Positions 39,967-41,100 of a stretch of DNA of 41,100 nucleotides are shown one piece after another. How positions within the stretch are numbered: position 1 is the stretch's first letter; every line of letters begins with the position of its first letter. The notes beneath the pieces were generated by a model. The model was not told the DNA's origin. It saw only the letters and a program-made list of their open reading frames with translations, and made no database searches. Source of the stretch: an uncultured Alphaproteobacteria bacterium (GTDB lineage Bacteria; Pseudomonadota; Alphaproteobacteria; HIMB59; GCA-002718135); the NCBI GenBank assembly GCA_902592345.1, contig CACJEE010000009.1, positions 1 through 41,100 of the forward strand, written 5' to 3'. Made by a program: the position numbers and the translations under genes.

Positions 39967-40725
39967 TTAAGGTTGCGCAGTATATATAGGAGGATTAAAC
40001 TGACCTTTTTCAGTTTCTATATTTTTCTTAATCAAAGTAAAACTATTTTGCATTATTTTATTTGGCTCAAGAAAAGACATTATTTCAACACTGCTGTCAT
40101 TTATATATTTAAGTTTTAGTTCAGCTAACCAAAGTCTGTGCATAGCATTGGTTAAAGTTGAATGCACCATAATGTATCCACCATGATTGTTAATTCTTTC
40201 AAAATAAAATTTAAAAATAATTGGAAGTGCTGCGCCAGCTCCAAAATCTAAAAAAACAAAATCTAGTGGTAAATAATTTGAAACCATTTCATTAATTTTT
40301 TGCAGATCCATTCCATCAGCTTCTACAAAATCAATATATTTATCAAGATGCAGTTTTTTTATAGCATTATCAACAGGCCTAGCAGTATCATGTTTTTCTT
40401 TAGAAAAATTATCTACAATTATTAATTTTGAATCAGCACTAAATTGATAATCTTTATTTAACAATCTATGTCTTCTTTCCCAATCTGGGTCGATTTTTTG
40501 TTCATTTATAAGTTTAGCATCAAAATTATTTTCTTCTTCAATCTCCTTAAGGGCCTGAGCAAAAAAAATACTTGTATAACCAGCTCCGATTTCTAGGATA
40601 TTTTTTGGTCTAATTGTTTTTATTGTTGAGTAAATAAATGGTCCAACATTTTCAGTTACTATATTTGAAAAATTTTCATCTAAGGCATTTTTTAAATCTT
40701 CATTATAAAAATTAGTAAAATGCAT
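39967..40725 (-). CDS. SAM-dependent methyltransferase, class I
   Basis: The 252-aa product has the class I motif I ILEIGAGYTSIFFAQAL (about 43-59), an acidic end of strand 2 in KLIIVDNFS, a DGMDL-type motif (VEADGMDL) and FVFLDFGAGAALP for motif II. The shape is that of the O-methyltransferase-like or Methyltransf_24 group. The substrate is unknown. It lies 1 base after the CmoA-like gene and 11 bases before the enolase-superfamily gene, so the three probably act together. Confidence 0.72.
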   Translation of the reverse strand: MHFTNFYNEDLKNALDENFSNIVTENVGPFIYSTIKTIRPKNILEIGAGYTSIFFAQALKEIEEENNFDAKLINEQKIDPDWERRHRLLNKDYQFSADSKLIIVDNFSKEKHDTARPVDNAIKKLHLDKYIDFVEADGMDLQKINEMVSNYLPLDFVFLDFGAGAALPIIFKFYFERINNHGGYIMVHSTLTNAMHRLWLAELKLKYINDSSVEIMSFLEPNKIMQNSFTLIKKNIETEKGQFNPPIYTAQP

Positions 40726-40726
40726 A

Positions 40727-41100
40727 TTATTTTACACAGAGGTATCCTTCAAAAGGACCCCATTTAAAAAAATTATAAATAGACTTAAAACCACATGCCT
40801 TAAATAGTTCAATATTATTTTTTGAAGTACTAGAACGCATTACTGAGCGTAATGATATAGATTTTTTAATCACTTCCTCGGGAGAATACTCGTTATCAAA
40901 TTTAAAATCATTATAAATACCTGAAAAAATATCCTGGGAATATGAGTCTGCCATAAGTGTTTTTTCAAAAACAATCATAGCACCACTTTTAATTAATTGT
41001 TTATATATTTTTTTTATAAGCACTTTTTTTTCTTCATCAGTCATAAACTGTAATACATAGTGAATGATTGCCAGGTTACATTTTTTAAAATTGTATTGAC
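40727..41100 (-). CDS. CmoA-like SAM-dependent enzyme, C-terminal part, cut by the window edge
   Basis: The frame is open to the right edge: upstream of an ATG at 41044 it continues NLAIIHYVLQF, which corresponds to the CmoA segment LNFTLQF, so the gene starts outside the window. The visible part follows CmoA (carboxy-SAM synthase) almost to its end: L-x-x-KIYKQLIKSGAMIVFEKT, YNDFKFDNEYSPEEV, SLRSVM, KACGFKS and the C-terminal WGPFEGYLCVK. Where E. coli CmoA has DFKRANGYS, with the arginine recalled as contacting the carboxylate of carboxy-SAM, this protein has phenylalanine. It may therefore be an ordinary methyltransferase with a CmoA-like fold. It is followed after 1 base by a second methyltransferase. 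Confidence 0.72.
   Translation of the reverse strand, partial: QYNFKKCNLAIIHYVLQFMTDEEKKVLIKKIYKQLIKSGAMIVFEKTLMADSYSQDIFSGIYNDFKFDNEYSPEEVIKKSISLRSVMRSSTSKNNIELFKACGFKSIYNFFKWGPFEGYLCVK

Overview
The window is AT-rich, densely packed bacterial DNA with short intergenic gaps and many start/stop overlaps. Gene content and order (ffh-rpsP-rimM-trmD, rplS-leuCDB-asd, sdhCDAB-mdh-sucCD-sucAB-lpd, priA-atpHAGDC) point to an Alphaproteobacterium with a small streamlined genome, probably marine and of SAR11/HIMB59/AEGEAN-169 type. That placement is an inference from gene order and base composition, not from a phylogeny. I see no insertion sequence, prophage or CRISPR array.

Layout. (1) 1-2656, minus strand: ffh-rpsP-rimM-trmD, with trmD cut by the window edge. 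(2) 2852-8586, plus strand: an in-frame chimera of the N-terminal two thirds of DapF and the C-terminal half of TrmD, then rplS, leuC, leuD, leuB and asd. The two trmD parts face each other across an ffh/dapF divergent gap, which is what one inversion, or one chimeric assembly joint, with ends inside dapF and trmD would leave. (3) 8618-9404: a 2OG-Fe(II) oxygenase and tRNA-Arg(UCG). (4) 9447-14279: a DUF924 gene facing a six-gene chain of overlapping plus-strand genes (UDG family 5, 67-aa protein, MFS transporter, 46-aa protein, ZapE/AFG1 ATPase, anchored alpha/beta hydrolase). (5) 14280-14644: the longest gap. It holds a candidate 143-nt minus-strand structured RNA with its own promoter and terminator, and two DnaA-box-like sites. 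(6) 14645-26614: sdhCDAB, mdh, sucCD, sucAB and lpd, i.e. succinyl-CoA synthetase, succinate dehydrogenase, malate dehydrogenase and the whole 2-oxoglutarate dehydrogenase complex of the TCA cycle. (7) 26663-31883: accessory genes, namely a MATE exporter, a secreted hydrolase with a perfect palindrome over its start codon, DUF1737, a secreted zinc peptidase, DUF484 and a transaldolase-family enzyme. (8) 31948-38845: priA and the F1 ATP synthase operon atpHAGDC. (9) 38852-41100, minus strand: a likely operon of a CmoA-like methyltransferase (cut by the window edge), a second SAM methyltransferase and an enolase-superfamily epimerase/dehydratase.

Most of the window is core metabolism: leucine and aspartate-family amino acid synthesis feed from, and the TCA cycle and ATP synthase supply, central energy metabolism. 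The points most worth a second look are the DapF::TrmD chimera, the unassigned structured RNA upstream of sdhC, the palindrome over the start at 28044, the methyltransferase/epimerase cluster at the right edge, and two very small proteins embedded in the coupled operon.
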